This document shows positions 13,161-25,214 of a stretch of DNA of 64,000 nucleotides, piece after piece. Positions within the stretch are counted from its first letter, which is position 1. Each line of letters begins with the position of its first letter. Made by a program: the position numbers and the translations under genes. Under the pieces are notes generated by a model. The model saw only the letters and a list, made by a program, of their open reading frames with translations, did not search any database and was not told the origin of the DNA. The DNA is taken from positions 40,593,501 to 40,657,500 of the forward strand of contig NC_090291.1 of NCBI RefSeq assembly GCF_037392515.1. The letters are read 5' to 3'. This DNA is from Haliotis asinina (lineage: Eukaryota; Mollusca; Gastropoda; Lepetellida; Haliotidae).

Positions 13161-13315
13161 AGTTGATATCCGTAAAACGTGACATGTATTCATGTTTGTT
13201 CAGCTTCTAAATGCCTTTCAAAGTCTCCACGCGCAAGAATATTCTATATGGTCACAGTGACGGTCTGTGAGTAATGGGGACTAGACATGACAATACAGTC
13301 ATCACCAGCATAAAC

Positions 13316-13420
13316 ACTGGTTTGGATACGATGACATGTGTCAACCAAGTCAACGAGTCTGATCTCCCGATCCGTTAGTCGCCTCTTCCAAAAGGCATGA
13401 GTTGCTGAAGACCCTGCATG
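13316..13420 (-). repeat. SINE family B fragment
   Basis: Reverse-orientation middle of family B: 'acatgtgtcaaccaagtcaa', 'cccgatccgttagtcgcctc', 'ttgctgaagaccctgcat'. It abuts the 3' end of the small secreted-protein gene. Confidence 0.75.
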
Positions 13421-13424
13421 GTGC

Positions 13425-13430
13425 TTTAAT
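13425..13430 (-). terminator. Polyadenylation signal (ATTAAA) of the small secreted-protein gene
   Basis: ATTAAA on the minus strand lies 51 bases past the TAA stop at 13483-13481. No closer AATAAA or ATTAAA is visible. Confidence 0.45.
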
Positions 13431-13480
13431 ATGCATTACACCACAGTTACAAGGACAGCACAGTGACTAATAATAGTCCC

Positions 13481-16093
13481 TTACCCTGGTTTACAGTAGA
13501 CGCCATTGATGTTCCCTTGGCAGAAACAGACACGCTTACATCTGTTAATCTTGTCATAGCTCTCAAACTTCTCCCCAAACTTCCAAAATCGGCCTTCAAA
13601 CTCGCAGGGGTCAAACTCTGCAACATACCATGTTGTCCAAAGATCAGCCAGTTGTAGGTAAGAAGAATATCTGCTGGTGTAAACGTAAGACACATCTTGA
13701 GATTCACAAAGCAGGCGGGGGTATCTCAACGCTCCAGTCAGCAGTGTTCAAGCGATCACGGCAGCATTAAAAATCATACCACGACACACCAGTGACTGCA
13801 AGCCTGAGCAAAGGTCCCTTCCTTCTGAGTACGATGACATATGTTTTGCCGAGTCAGCAAGTTTGCCCATCAATTCCTTTCAAGCCATTTCCTAATTCAT
13901 AAAATAATCTGAAACTATACTGATACATTTGCGTGGAGAGCTATTCTCTTGACAGGTCAAGACTACCCCGTGTACTTACGTTGTCCAGGCTGCATGGCCT
14001 GTTGATCTCTCTGACTCCCTGAAACAGCATTGAAATATAAATTTCGCTGAAACACTATCAAAGTTAAAACAATATTTTTTTCATAAATGTGTTGATTAAA
14101 TGTCATGTTAATCGGATTTCCCAATATATTTGGCCTCATAAGTTGAGAATTTCATTTCCAATTACGGATATGTCAAGTACCGCGATACAACGAGGTCGCA
14201 GGCTACAGCTAGAATCTCATCTAGCAACGATCAAAAGAGATCTCATCTATAGACTTGAATGTTCTTTTGAGGTTTGAAATGCGTCTTCAATACATCGTAA
14301 GTTTGAATGCACTATGCTCTTGCATCCCGTGATGCCAATGCATGAGTTTGCATTGTAGTGTCGTCACTGTTTTAAGCTAAGGAATCAAACAAGATCAAAA
14401 ACTCCGCCGTGATATTGCTGGCATATTACTAACAGCGGCGTAAAACCATACTCACTCACCCACTCACTCACTCACTCATACACTACTCAACACACTGCCT
14501 CCAACAAGGCTTGGGTTTGAATGTAAATCAGAGTAGGGTATATTGTGAGTCGGGAGGGTGGTCTGAGGGGCTAGACACCAGGTCCTGAGGTCAGATCCTG
14601 GTAGTCATGAGGTTAGTATGCAACCTACAGACCAACATTCACCGGTCTTAAAAACGGAGTTGCTGTGCTTCGGTGTACCATACATTCATCCTGTAAACCA
14701 GAAAGAAACTATTATCTGGAAGCATGAACAACGTACTTACACCTTAAAGTGTCAAAACCTGGTGTCTCACATGACAAATGCCTTTCGTTCAAATGTGCAT
14801 CTGTTCCTTAGGAAGCCAATAGTTGCCTGATATATACATTACATAGGGTGGATGTAAAACTTTCTAGCACCTGTGGGTAGCATGGGTTGTATACTTCCCA
14901 GGGAGATGGGGATAACGGTAATGCATACATGCACGCATGCATGCATGCATGCATGCATACATACATACATGATGCCACCACGACACTGCATGCGGACCCA
15001 ATGCATTCACAAGTGACGGGGAATGTTTTGTATGCAAGCCCATGAAGAAACGACAGCGTTTGATTCATTTGATAGAAAAACAATAATAGGGCCATGCCAT
15101 GCTGTAATCCAATGTCCTACTGCATGCCTTCAGAAGGCTAATGGCCTTGACTTCATCCGTCTGAAATGAGCACTTTCGGGATTTTTATTCCAAAACTTTT
15201 CGCAAGGGTGATCTCTTTCGTAATGTACATCACAGGCAAACAGACCCGTGAAGGTCCCGGGTTAGAATAGGCCTTCAGCAACCCATGCTTGCCATAAAAG
15301 GCGACTCAGCTTGTCGTAAGAGGCGACTAACGGGATCGGGTGGTCAGACTCGCTGACTTGGTTGACACATGTCATCGGTTCCCAATTGCGCAGATTGATG
15401 CTCATGTTGTTGATCACTGGATTGTCTGGTCCAGACTCGATTATTTACAGACCGCCGCCATATAGCTGTAATATTGCTGAGTGTGGCGTAAAACTAAACT
15501 CACTCACTCACTCACTCACAGGCAAACATATTTTCATCAACTTCCATGAACTCGAACCAGCTATAAAAGTGCCACCACCAGCTACTCAACAAACATCGAA
15601 AACCCAGAGCCCTTTCAGTAGACGAATCCTTTGTCTCTGAATATATATCATTTGGATAGTAACAAACTAACCCATCCAAATTAAAAGACCCAACGGGAAG
15701 ACAAGGACCTGGGGAAATCTACACTTGCTTAGTTTAGGGTTTAACCACTAGAAGAGAGTGAGTGAGTGACTGAGTTTGGTTTTACGCCGCTTTTAGCAAT
15801 ATTCCAGCGATATCACGGCGGGGGACACCAGAAAATGGGCCTCACACATTGTACCCATGTGGGGAATCGAACCCGGGTCTTCGGCGTGACGAGCGAACGC
15901 TACTAGAAGAGAGGGCTAGGCAGTAGGTGAAATAGTGTGACATAGTGTGGTTCAGGGACTGTGAGACAGGCTACCCTTCCTATTCCAGCTATATCAAATG
16001 ATGACTAAAGTTCTAACCTGGAGCTGGAACAGCCATGGCAATTGTCAACAAAACAGCGGCCATGAAGGAACACATTCTAACGCTCATCGCCAT
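13481..16093 (-). CDS. Small secreted cysteine-rich protein, about 121 residues, unrecognised
   Basis: I do not recognise this protein. It is assembled from splice phases. Coding exon 1 (16093-16018) starts at an ATG just after a strong acceptor (attttatttttgttcag) and encodes a signal peptide, with MCSFMAAVLLTIAMAVPAP as its hydrophobic core. Exon 2 is 39 bp (14018-13980), with clean borders ctgtttcag and gtaagt. Exon 3 (13731-13481) ends at TAA. Phases 1 and 1 join without a stop. The mature part has six cysteines: one each in LLCESQ and DPCEFEGRF, then four close together in INRCKRVCFCQGNINGVYC. It also has several Trp and Tyr residues. The acceptor of exon 3 is the weakest point: ctgactggag, or 33 bases later tctcaag in the same phase. 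A noncoding first exon probably ends at 16409. The gene could encode a cysteine-stabilised peptide or a matrix or defence protein; nothing here decides which. Confidence 0.7.
14401..14485 (+). repeat. SINE family A 3' tail
   Basis: Only the end of the element is present: 'gtgatattgctggcatatta', 'gcggcgtaaaaccatactc', then repeats of cactcactc. Confidence 0.8.
14935..14970. repeat. (ATGC)n / (ATAC)n microsatellite
   Basis: Uninterrupted gcatgcatgcatgcatgc that turns into catacatacat. Confidence 0.95.
15243..15519 (+). repeat. SINE family B copy, near full length
   Basis: It begins gacccgtgaaggtcccgggt and ends in gtaaaactaaactcactca with further cactcactca repeats. It is one of the best preserved family B copies in the window. 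Confidence 0.9.
15752..15905 (-). repeat. SINE family A copy, well preserved
   Basis: Reverse orientation: it begins gagtgagtgagtgactgagt and ends at 'cggcgtgacgagcgaacgct', with the B-box complement 'ggaatcgaacccgggt'. Confidence 0.9.
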
Positions 16094-16408
16094 CACGACT
16101 GAACAAAAATAAAATGGCATTAAAACAAATGATATTTTGAATAAAATTTCACATGAGATACATTTATACCGGAACTTGAAAATTTTACTTTCAAATACAA
16201 ACAAGAATTGCTAAATAGGAAGACTTCGAAAAATACTTTGGAAATATAATTAAATTGTTTCGGTAGAATATGACCCAAATACCACAAAATCAATATTACC
16301 ATAAACCAAGAATATACGAATAGAAATGATTTATCTGGTTATGCAAACTTCAAAATAAAACTGTAAATTGAATCCTATCCAGATCTGAATACATCCACAA
16401 TTTCTCAC

Positions 16409-16640
16409 CTGGCGTCCTGCGGCGTCACAACTGTGGTGGACCGGATCTCCAACTGACGATCCAGGTATGGTGTGCTGACTCCCATGTACATACATCCTCC
16501 CTTGTCTTGAGTGAAATGTTTGGTAATCTTCCTCATTCGAAATACATTGTTCAAGTTGACACAGTTTAGGGGGACATAACCTGGACAAACTCGCAGTTTC
16601 AGCCCTAGAACTGATACATGTAGATAAAAAAATAATTAGA
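16409..16640 (-). other. Probable noncoding first exon and promoter side of the small secreted-protein gene
   Basis: On the minus strand a strong donor (gacgccag/gtgaga) lies at 16409/16408, upstream of the acceptor that precedes the ATG exon. The 5' limit is unknown. A run of about 22 A at 16643-16664 (T on the coding strand) lies upstream. Confidence 0.4.
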
Positions 16641-16683
16641 CAAAAAAAAAAAAAAAAAAAAAAAATGAAAGTGTTATTGCCCA

Positions 16684-16802
16684 GGCTAGCTATTCTCGAA
16701 GCATTCATAGCCTTATGAACTTCTTAAGCCCATTCTCAACACATTGGCTACGATCAAAGTTACGAATACTTAGGGCTACGAACGTTTCGATAATAAGAGC
16801 CC
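16684..16802. repeat. Foldback MITE (ttctcgaa...cgttcgtagc family), copy 1
   Basis: The left end ggctagctattctcgaagca and the right end acgaacgtttcgataataag are near complements. Related copies lie at 19450-19570 and 58341-58457. Confidence 0.8.
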
Positions 16803-16994
16803 TGATTCTGCATTCAACTATTTTTTGTTGTTGTATAACTCAAGTTTCTGTAGTGCTCCGTCTCCATAACAAGTGTCTAGGCCTGACAACTCAGTGATTG
16901 ATATTGTGAGCACCAGTCCATGCGTTTTGGGTAAGCTGACGTGCTCTCAACTCAGTCATCGAGTCTGACCACCTGCCCCACCTGGTCACACATT

Positions 16995-17246
16995 ATGGGC
17001 GATGTGGCTGCATAGTGGTCAAGGTGTTCGCACGTCACGCCGAAGAGGCGTAAAACTAAGCTCACTCACTCATTCACCCCTCATGATCAACATAGGACAG
17101 AGGTGTAGCCTAGTGGTTAAAGCGTTCGCTCCTCACGTCGAAGACCGGGTTCGATTCCACACATGGGGTACAATGTGTCAAAGTCATTTCTGGTGTTCCC
17201 CGAAGTGAAATTGTTGGTATATTGCTACACCCAGCATCAAACTGAA
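16995..17246 (+). repeat. Two adjacent SINE family A copies, the first internally deleted
   Basis: The first copy jumps from 'ttcgcacgtcacgccgaag' straight to 'aggcgtaaaactaagctc' (16995-17075). The second (17096-17246) is near full length with 'accgggttcgattcc'. Confidence 0.82.
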
Positions 17247-17509
17247 CGTTGGGGGTTATCTAGGACATGATTGGTCGTCATGTGCAACAAAGGGATTTTA
17301 CACTACAGATCCTGGCCAGGTCGGATGTCGCTTCACTCGAATATACACTGCCCCGTCAGAGAATCAGGAGGCTGACAGAGAGTATGAGGAGAGTGGTAGC
17401 TGTCACACAGTGGGTGTACTATTTACATTTATATTTTGCTGACTTTAACAGCTTTTTTCAATTTATTCTAAACATTACAGAGTCAGTTTCATCATGCAAC
17501 CATTTTAGC

Positions 17510-17740
17510 AAGCAGTTTTAAGCTTGTCAGAACATGTTTCACTGATAATAAAAAATCCCGTCGAGTGGCAGACGCCATTTTCTACATATAGTCGGTGGCG
17601 AGCTTATCGATCTTCAAAATACAAGATAAATGTTGTACTTTTAACATAGCGGTGAGGTAAATACATTGTAAACTTCTCCCTCGCCTACCAGCTCGGATGA
17701 CACTGCTACAAAGAGGCGTACATCAGACAGTATTACCCTC
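17510..17740 (+). repeat. Dispersed repeat, copy 1 of a pair
   Basis: Shares the ordered blocks 'agcagttttaagcttgtcag', 'ggcagacgccattttctaca', 'cgagcttatcgatcttcaaa' and 'gacactgctacaaagaggcg' with 26582-26765. No coding frame is visible. The class is unknown. Confidence 0.75.
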
Positions 17741-18554
17741 GAGAGAAGCCTACACCTTGAAATGTTTTTTTCCATCTTGGTCACCACGAGACGTTGTATG
17801 TACGTATTGAAAATTCATGATTGCAAAAGTACAAGGTGGGGCTTTAGTTCTTCGTTTATATATTAATCAGTAATGTCAGGTTCTTTTCAGGTTCACGGTA
17901 GGAGACGGTTTGTACTGTAATTTTTTCACACTGTTAGCACTAGACAATTTTAACAAAATCTGTACAACTCTACAATCTACATTATCTGTACAAATGTGAA
18001 GTTCTAAAATATCCATTGACACTGATTAAAGCCAGGATGCCACTTGTCACCACTCGCCCCTTTCCGTAAAGCCAAAGAAGACTCGTCCTCTGGAGAATAC
18101 TGATGACGCCCGTAATGATTGCGGTGCTGTGATAAAAATAATTGTCAGTACTTAATTCGTTGAAATTGTTCAGAAAATCGTAGAAAATATCCATCGTCAT
18201 ATTGATAGAACAAAGAACCTAACTAACAGAACTGTGTTGCCTCGTGTGGTGTTATTGACAAAGTAAATGCCATGCACGGCGAGAGATTTAAACACACGCA
18301 AGTGCGTTTATTTTCTAGGGCCATATCCGGTGATAGTTTGATGATTTTACGTGTGCTTCCGACATTTTCAGATACTGTAAGTAGAAATGACCATGAGTTG
18401 CAAAACAATATATTTTCATACAACTCAACACCTTTAAACTTAATCTCTGTGCTTATATTTTACTTCACTGGGCACACTTTAATTAAATGTATCTTATTAA
18501 TCTTCCATTATATCTTTCCAACAATCGTATAGGTCGACTCAGTAAGTGCTGATC

Positions 18555-18675
18555 TGCTCCGGTTCGATTCCCCACATGGGTTCAATATGGCGAAGTAAAT
18601 GTTTTTCTCTGGCGTGGTGTCGTTTGAATATTAATAGAAGCAGCGTAAAACTATACTCACTCACTCACTCGTTAC
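18555..18675 (+). repeat. SINE family A copy, 5'-truncated
   Basis: Starts at the B-box 'tccggttcgattccccacat' and ends 'gcgtaaaactatactcactc'. Confidence 0.82.
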
Positions 18676-19130
18676 TCACACACCGTGACCTGAATAACAT
18701 TAATGATATAATGCATTTAGTTTCTGAAGGGGAAAAACAAAAAGTTCGCATGAAGGGGAAAAACATCTTGCACAACCAACGCCAAGACATATTGAAGGCA
18801 TTTCGATGCTTTGTCAAAGAATCACAATCAGCTCATTCTCACAGCTGTTCCAGGTCGACCGTACTTTGACGTGCTCTTTGTACTCGAAAATTCTTGGTGC
18901 TGACATCGGGTGTGACACTTTCAATGTCTTTCGACAACGTCAACCACATCATCTTCTGCGGCTGCCCCATCAGGACATCTCCCAGTTATATCTGTATTTT
19001 TATTGGGTAAGGGCTTTAACGGTCTGCAGAGTCGATATAATATTCATTATGAATTCTTTTAGCTGTTTTCTCACCATGACAAATATTCCACATGATATGT
19101 TCTCAGCCTTGTTATTATATATTTCATAGA

Positions 19131-20010
19131 ATGTGAATGCCTAAGTCAATATCAGAGGTCCATGTTTCACATAAACCAATAATATCAAATTTGTAATTAT
19201 AACTAACAAAATCGTTGTCACTTAACTTGCTGTACGTACCTGCAATATTCCAAAATATAAAGTCAACAACGTCACTTGTTACCCGCAGAGTGCCAGCATT
19301 AATGTCAGTGTCGGTATCTCTCTACTGAGGCGTAAAATCACCAAGTCCCTGCCTACCAAGCTGGTGTGTCTCGTAATGGGGGCAACACCTAGACGTGAGC
19401 ACACGCTCTCTACGATCTCCAGATGGTGATCTTCTTGACTCTGGGGTCCAGGGTAGCTATTCTTGAAACGTTCGTAGACCTAAGAACTTCTTAAGCCTAT
19501 TTTTAACACACTGGCTACGATCAAAGATAAGAATTCTTACCGCTACGAACGTTTCGAGAATAAAGGTCCTGGTTCTACCGTCCATGTTCGAATCTCCTCA
19601 GTTTCTTTCGGCTGTCTTATTACCTTTGTAGTAGCGTCATATACCTGCGTTTTCTGTTCTAAGCCTCTGTACAGTTTTTCGTTGGTGCTGTGTTAAGTCA
19701 TTGGCTTTGCCAATTGCTTTCTCCTAAAGGACTTCCCGGAGCTTGACAGATTGCCACTTGTCCTATAAGTGGCATGTGCACATCCTGATTATGTCACTGT
19801 TCTTGATCTTCTAATCTCACCTCTAAGTCCTCGAAACAGGTTTCCATAACAGACGTATTGTCCACTAGATATCTTATATCAAGGTTGATTTCTTCTTGTC
19901 CCTCTTTAGTGGCCTTGATGTCTGCTCGTAATTCACTTAACTCTTCTTGTATTGAATTTATGTCCACTTTAACAGTATGCGCATCGCTGATAATCTTTTC
20001 CCTGATTCCC
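19131..20010 (-). mobile_element. Degenerate LINE fragment (ORF1 coiled coil and start of the endonuclease)
   Basis: On the minus strand 20010-19794 encodes a coiled coil with heptad-like acidic and basic residues (DINSIQEELSELRADIKATK), as in ORF1 of L1-like elements. At about 19270-19131 the frame reads FIFWNIAGTYSKLSDNDF and then KFDIIGLCETWTSDID. This is the N-terminus of the apurinic-type endonuclease of ORF2. Between them the sequence is broken by stops and by a foldback MITE (19450-19570). The reverse transcriptase is absent. Confidence 0.7.
19450..19570. repeat. Foldback MITE (ttctcgaa...cgttcgtagc family), copy 2
   Basis: Same terminal blocks as 16684-16802: 'gtagctattcttgaaacg' at the left and 'ctacgaacgtttcgagaata' at the right. 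It is nested inside the LINE fragment. Confidence 0.8.
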
Positions 20011-20028
20011 TTATTTCTATAATAATAG

Positions 20029-20291
20029 ACCCGTGAAGGTCCCGGGGTAGAATAGGCCTTCAGCAACCCATGCTTGCCATAAAAGGTGACTAGGCTTGTC
20101 GTAAGAGGCGACTAACGGGATCGGGTGGTCAGACTAGCAGACTTGGTTGACAGATGTCATCGGTTCCCAGTTGCGCTAATCGATGCTCATGTTGTTGATC
20201 ACCGGATTGTCTGGTTCAGACTCGATTATTTTCAGACCGTCGCCATATAGCTGGAATATTGCTAAGTGTGACGTAAAACTAAACTCACCCA
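20029..20291 (+). repeat. SINE family B copy, near full length
   Basis: Starts gacccgtgaaggtcccgggg and ends 'gacgtaaaactaaactcacc'. It abuts the 5' side of the LINE coiled-coil fragment. Confidence 0.9.
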
Positions 20292-23070
20292 CTCTATAAT
20301 GATAGATTTCCTCATCTCTTCCAGTTCCCTAGTTCAAGGCCCAAGGATAAGCTCAACGTCAGCATCTTAATGAATCATCATAGAAGGTACCAGGGCGACT
20401 ATATACAGATGATGCAGTGGTAGATTATCCCTGATGGTACGTAGGTGGTCAGAGATATACACCATTCATAATTACCCGGTTTTCGTACTGTCAACAAACA
20501 CCGTGTTGGTGAAACATTCTCACAGATCTCACCTGAGGTACACAGGGTGGTGGTGGAATCATGTCTGGGGCCTTATGTTCTATCCAAGCTGCTGTATGGG
20601 TGCCTAGAAGGTTAGAGTTGATATCAGAATCCCACACAACACAAGTCGGTGTGCGTGAGCCATATCTGGCGTCCTGCCAGACTGAGGAGTGTAGTGTCGA
20701 AGATTTTCTACCTGTCTACAACCTCTCGGATTAAGACTGTCCCTATTCTTGGCCTCCAGACTTTGACGGGGATCCCCATTGTTCTGGTATAATAGATTTG
20801 TGCTTGTATGATAGACTCCAAACATTTGATACGCTTAAAAACGTATGCTTGTGTGCAATTTAAAAATTCCTCCATGTGAAAGCTACAACTTCAAACATAA
20901 TAGTTTATGACGAATGTGGAAGATATTCATTATACGTTGATTAAAAAATGAAAGTTGGAAAATATTGGTCAAAAATCTTAAATAAGCCATTATAAAAAAA
21001 TGCTACAATATGATGATTCTGTACCACAGAAATAGAAAACGCAACTGGGTTAAAGATGTTTTATCATTTACTGTTTTCATCTGGTTTCGGTAATATATGG
21101 ATAGAACAGTGCATAGACACGAATCCAAATTTCCTCATATCCATTAAACAAAGGCTACAAGATATACACATGTATCCCTGGAATTGCCTGTGTCAAACAA
21201 TTTTCGTTTTTACATAATGTTTAAGCGATCTATATACAATGAAACCTATTCATCATCTCTGAATGTTCGGAAATACAGAATCACGCTTGTAAAAATTCGT
21301 TGCTCCTCCCATGATTAATAGAAACGGGAAGATATTTTGGAATTTAAAAAGATGACAGGATATGTAAAATGCGTGATTCGAATCTAATTAAAGATGAATA
21401 TCTTTTCTTTTTGTCTGTACAGCCTAACACACTTTGAGAAATATGTATATTGAGAAACACTACTGTATCCATCCTGATATAGACTTACAAACTTATAAAC
21501 TTATATCACTATAAACCTATTCTAGCAAGGAACATCTGGAAAAGCGGTCAATGTTTTTGTACCGAGCCCTAATACATAGAAGAAATGTACTCTCTATTGC
21601 CTAATAATAACAGTTAGACAACAATAGAGTCTGTGTCAAAACGTTTCCTATACAGAAATGTCCATCAAAAAATGTATGTCCATCAAAAAATGTCCTCATT
21701 CTTCATCTCCACAACTTCTGGAATGCGAATCAAAGAAACTTGCAGCAGTTGTACTGCTAGGAGTCAGACTGCTGAAACTTCCATTGGCAAATCTACAATA
21801 TGAGTGTGGGTGCGAGAGTGAGCATGGCTTTATGCTGCTTGTTAGAAATATATTCCAGCCATATCACATATTTGTGCATATATGGGGATTTGAACCTGGA
21901 TCTTGCTGTGTAGTTGATGTAGACAAGAAGTCATTCGCCCGCTTGTTGTTTAATGCTCCCCTAAGCAATGTTTCATTTACATGGAAGCTGTCTGTCTGGA
22001 CCAGACAATTCAGTGTCAGACACATGAAAATCGATCTCTGCAATTGGAACATGACATGTTTCAAAGAAGCCTCACCTGCCATGACCCATTACTTGCCCCT
22101 TACGACAAGCAGAAGACCAAATTTTACTCAGATCCTCACAGGTCATTTGTGTGTGACCAAACGATGTTAGCTTTTCAATAAGGGAGAGGAATGAATGAAC
22201 TGGGTTGCCTGACTTGGTGAGCATATGCCATAGATTTGACTGAACAATGGTATGTCTTTCTCAACATTCCATTCCACTGTGACATACCAGGAATTTGAAC
22301 AATAAACGACAAACACATGTATACATGTAGATACTTTTCATCAATATAACAGTCCAGAATTAAATAGAAACAACATATTTACAGATTCATGATCAACACA
22401 GTAACATGATTCAATTAACCAGGAACCAGTCTTGCTATCCCACAGTCACACATCAGCCATAATAAGTTATACACTGCTGTGAAGTAACAGTAACTCTCAG
22501 CCATCTTTTTACCCAATAGCATCCACTTAGTGTATTTCATTATCCATGTTATACACTACGCACCAGTGAAGTAGTGATGGAGCATATCACTGTTACTTAC
22601 ACACCATATATACTTTATACATCTTAATTGCATGTATGTGTAAATTTACAATTGAGTGAAAGTTTGTAATTTTCAGGACGGACACCTCTCTTGCAAGTCA
22701 CTGACAAATGTCATTTTTCATTATAACATCTTGGAAATCAATCACATGCATTTTGTGTAATTTGAGATACGTGAACAAACTCAGCCAGTCAACACCCAAC
22801 CACCTCTGGACAAATGCACAGGAGAGACGGAACAAAACCTAGATGAATTAACATCACCGATTGCTGAGTGCAGCGTAAAACTCAACTCACTCACTAACAT
22901 CACTGATGTGAGTCAATGAATCAAATTAAGAAACATGAAAACAAAAAATATTTAAACAGGAAACATTAACACTGTGAAACAAATGTCAATCTAGTGACTG
23001 ATATTATGAGTAACCATCACCATATATGGGACCGATTTTAAGACGTAAACATTGCAAAACCTGAAAAGGA

Positions 23071-23222
23071 TAAACTTTATAGATGAACAAGTCTTTATTC
23101 AGGAGATGTGGCATTGTGATACACATTCCTGTATCGTTGTCAAACAAGTATACAAGATTGTGCATTGAAATGTTGCATCTCCAGCAAAAAAAAGAAACTT
23201 TTTATCCATAAAGTTTGTCGTA
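23071..23222. repeat. Foldback element related to 36567-36724
   Basis: The left end 'taaactttatagatgaacaa' and the right end 'tatccataaagtttgtcg' are complementary. The same aaactttatRgatga core ends the element at 36567-36724. Confidence 0.6.
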
Positions 23223-24184
23223 TCTGACTCAGCAGTATTAAATATACCACATATCACTGACTGCAGGAATGAGTATGCTCATAGTGTCAATGTCTGGCCC
23301 AGTTTGCCCCTACGAGTCATCTCGTAGCGACATCAGTGGTATTTTAAAACAAGTTTTGCATGTTTGCCAACATGCACAAGAAGCAATCGTCTCCTGGCAG
23401 TAAGAAAGAAGTTATTGCAAAACCTGTTAGAAACTGCAATTTTGCTGAATATACACTCGATTATTTCATCAAAAGTGTTTGCAACCACATATATCTAACT
23501 AAGTCACATTTGTATTTGTATCGTGCCAATATCCACCAAAGGTACTTTGTTTTTCCACTGTACTATGTCCCCGTTGATCATACAACATCATAACTTTGTA
23601 TAACCAGTAACTTTGCATGAAAAAATTGCCTATTTCACTGCAAACTTGTCAAAATGGTATTTCCAGTATAACAAGTTCACTGAATGGCTTAGTGTTGGAA
23701 AAGAAAACAACATTTAAACATCTGATTGTGACACACCTCCTCTCTTGACAACTGGGGGTATTATGAGAAAACAAGTGTCCAACATACTCAAGGAAATATC
23801 GTACATCTCAAACTTTATTTCAGAAGAAGTGACTGGTTTTCGGCTGCTTAGATCAATGCTCCAGCAATATCACATAAAGGGACACCACAACTGGCCTTTA
23901 TACATTGTACCTATTTGGGGAACCAACTTGGCTACCCCACTTACCCCTGGACAAGACATCCTACACACAGAAATATAACCATGCTGTGCGTTGGCCATGA
24001 TCTTATACTCAGTGTTCCATGAGGCCAGCCTCTGTCATTGATATGTGATGATTTGTCACAACCTGCACAGATCATTCAAGACATTGTAAATGATTTGTTT
24101 CATTTTTGACATCCATTCATTTTTACTTTTAATGTGAAACAGAAACACCTGTATGAAATATAAGTATTGCATTACATTCATATG

Positions 24185-24352
24185 AGGGACAGTGGGGTAG
24201 CCTAGTGGTAGAAGCGTTCGCTCGTCATGCCTAAGACCCGGGTTAGACCCCCACATGGGTACAATGTATGAAGCCCATTTCTGGTGTCCCCTGCTGTGAT
24301 ATTACTTAAATATTGCTAAAAGAGGTGTAAAACTAAACTCCCTCATTCACTC
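24185..24352 (+). repeat. SINE family A copy
   Basis: It shows 'ggggtagcctagtggtagaa', 'gcgttcgctcgtcatgccta', 'gtacaatgtatgaagcccat' and 'gaggtgtaaaactaaactc'. Confidence 0.88.
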
Positions 24353-24651
24353 ACATGTTTATAATAATACCATCAAATCACACATAACAATCCATACATG
24401 TACTGCATATTGTTCAAGTGTATGGCTGTACCGGTATGAAAGTCCCTTAATCAAAATTTGTCCTCTATAAATGCCCTCTATGTTTAATGTATAATGCAAC
24501 CATATGATGGCAACCCATTAATAATTTAATCTGGAGCAGGCAATCCAGTGATCAATATTGTGACGAGAATAATCAAGTCTCTGAGTCTCACCACTAAGTT
24601 TGACTGCTGTGGAGCAATTCTAACCCGTAATCACCACTGAGTTTGCCCTTC

Positions 24652-24652
24652 A

Positions 24653-24700
<48 letters not shown>

Positions 24701-24702
24701 TG
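24652..24702. repeat. (GAT)n microsatellite
   Basis: About sixteen uninterrupted gat units followed by gtgatg. Confidence 0.97.
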
Positions 24703-24841
24703 ATGCTCATACTCTTCTACAAAACCTGAGATAACTGTCCTCCCTGATGAAACAATGTTGAACACAAGATGCTATGACTTTTCACTCGACACAATAATCT
24801 TCATCCAGTCCTCAGAAACAATTGCACAATACTTGTTGGAT

Positions 24842-24847
24842 TTTATT
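24842..24847 (-). terminator. Candidate polyadenylation signal of the HRI gene
   Basis: AATAAA on the minus strand about 370 bases past the HRI stop codon at 25217-25215. Other copies lie further on, so the real site is not fixed. Confidence 0.45.
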
Positions 24848-25214
24848 CATGAAGCACCATATGAAAGTAGTTGCTACAAGGAGACCAATTTACAGGTGGA
24901 CAATTGACAGCACTATTTGTCTGCCTCAGACACTGTCATCATTTGTCCAGCCATGTCGAATTGTTTTCCACAGTAGTCTTGATCTCCAGGTGAGGATTGA
25001 ACTTCTTATTGAGTGATTGTTCCAATACTTCAAACCTGAGACCTTTATCTTCCCAGAAAAGGCAATAGTTCTGTCACCATAAAAAAGATTAAAGTCAACT
25101 CCCTTGGTAAAGGTCTTTAGTAAAAACATGTCAGATTTGATTATGTCTTGTTTTTCCTGTAACTTGACAACGGCCCAACCTTTCACCATCATAAAAAGAC
25201 TTCTGTAATTGTCT

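Larger units (their letters stand above)
14019..16017 (-). other. Intron of the small secreted-protein gene
   Basis: About 2 kb between coding exons 1 and 2, filled with SINE copies (14401-14485, 15243-15519, 15752-15905) and an ATGC microsatellite. No further exon was found in it. Confidence 0.65.
20292..25214. other. Intergenic region and 3' flank of the HRI gene
   Basis: No exon could be supported. The longest frame (21658-22170) is made of old reverse-orientation SINE pieces (about 21795-21905 family A, 22014-22120 family B) and is not taken as a gene. The rest is AT-rich unique-looking sequence with a foldback element, one SINE A copy and a GAT microsatellite. Confidence 0.5.

Noticed and set aside
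21658..22170. A 170-codon plus-strand open frame
   Set aside because: Most of it is antisense SINE A and B sequence, and the start is a short duplicated block. No protein family is recognisable.
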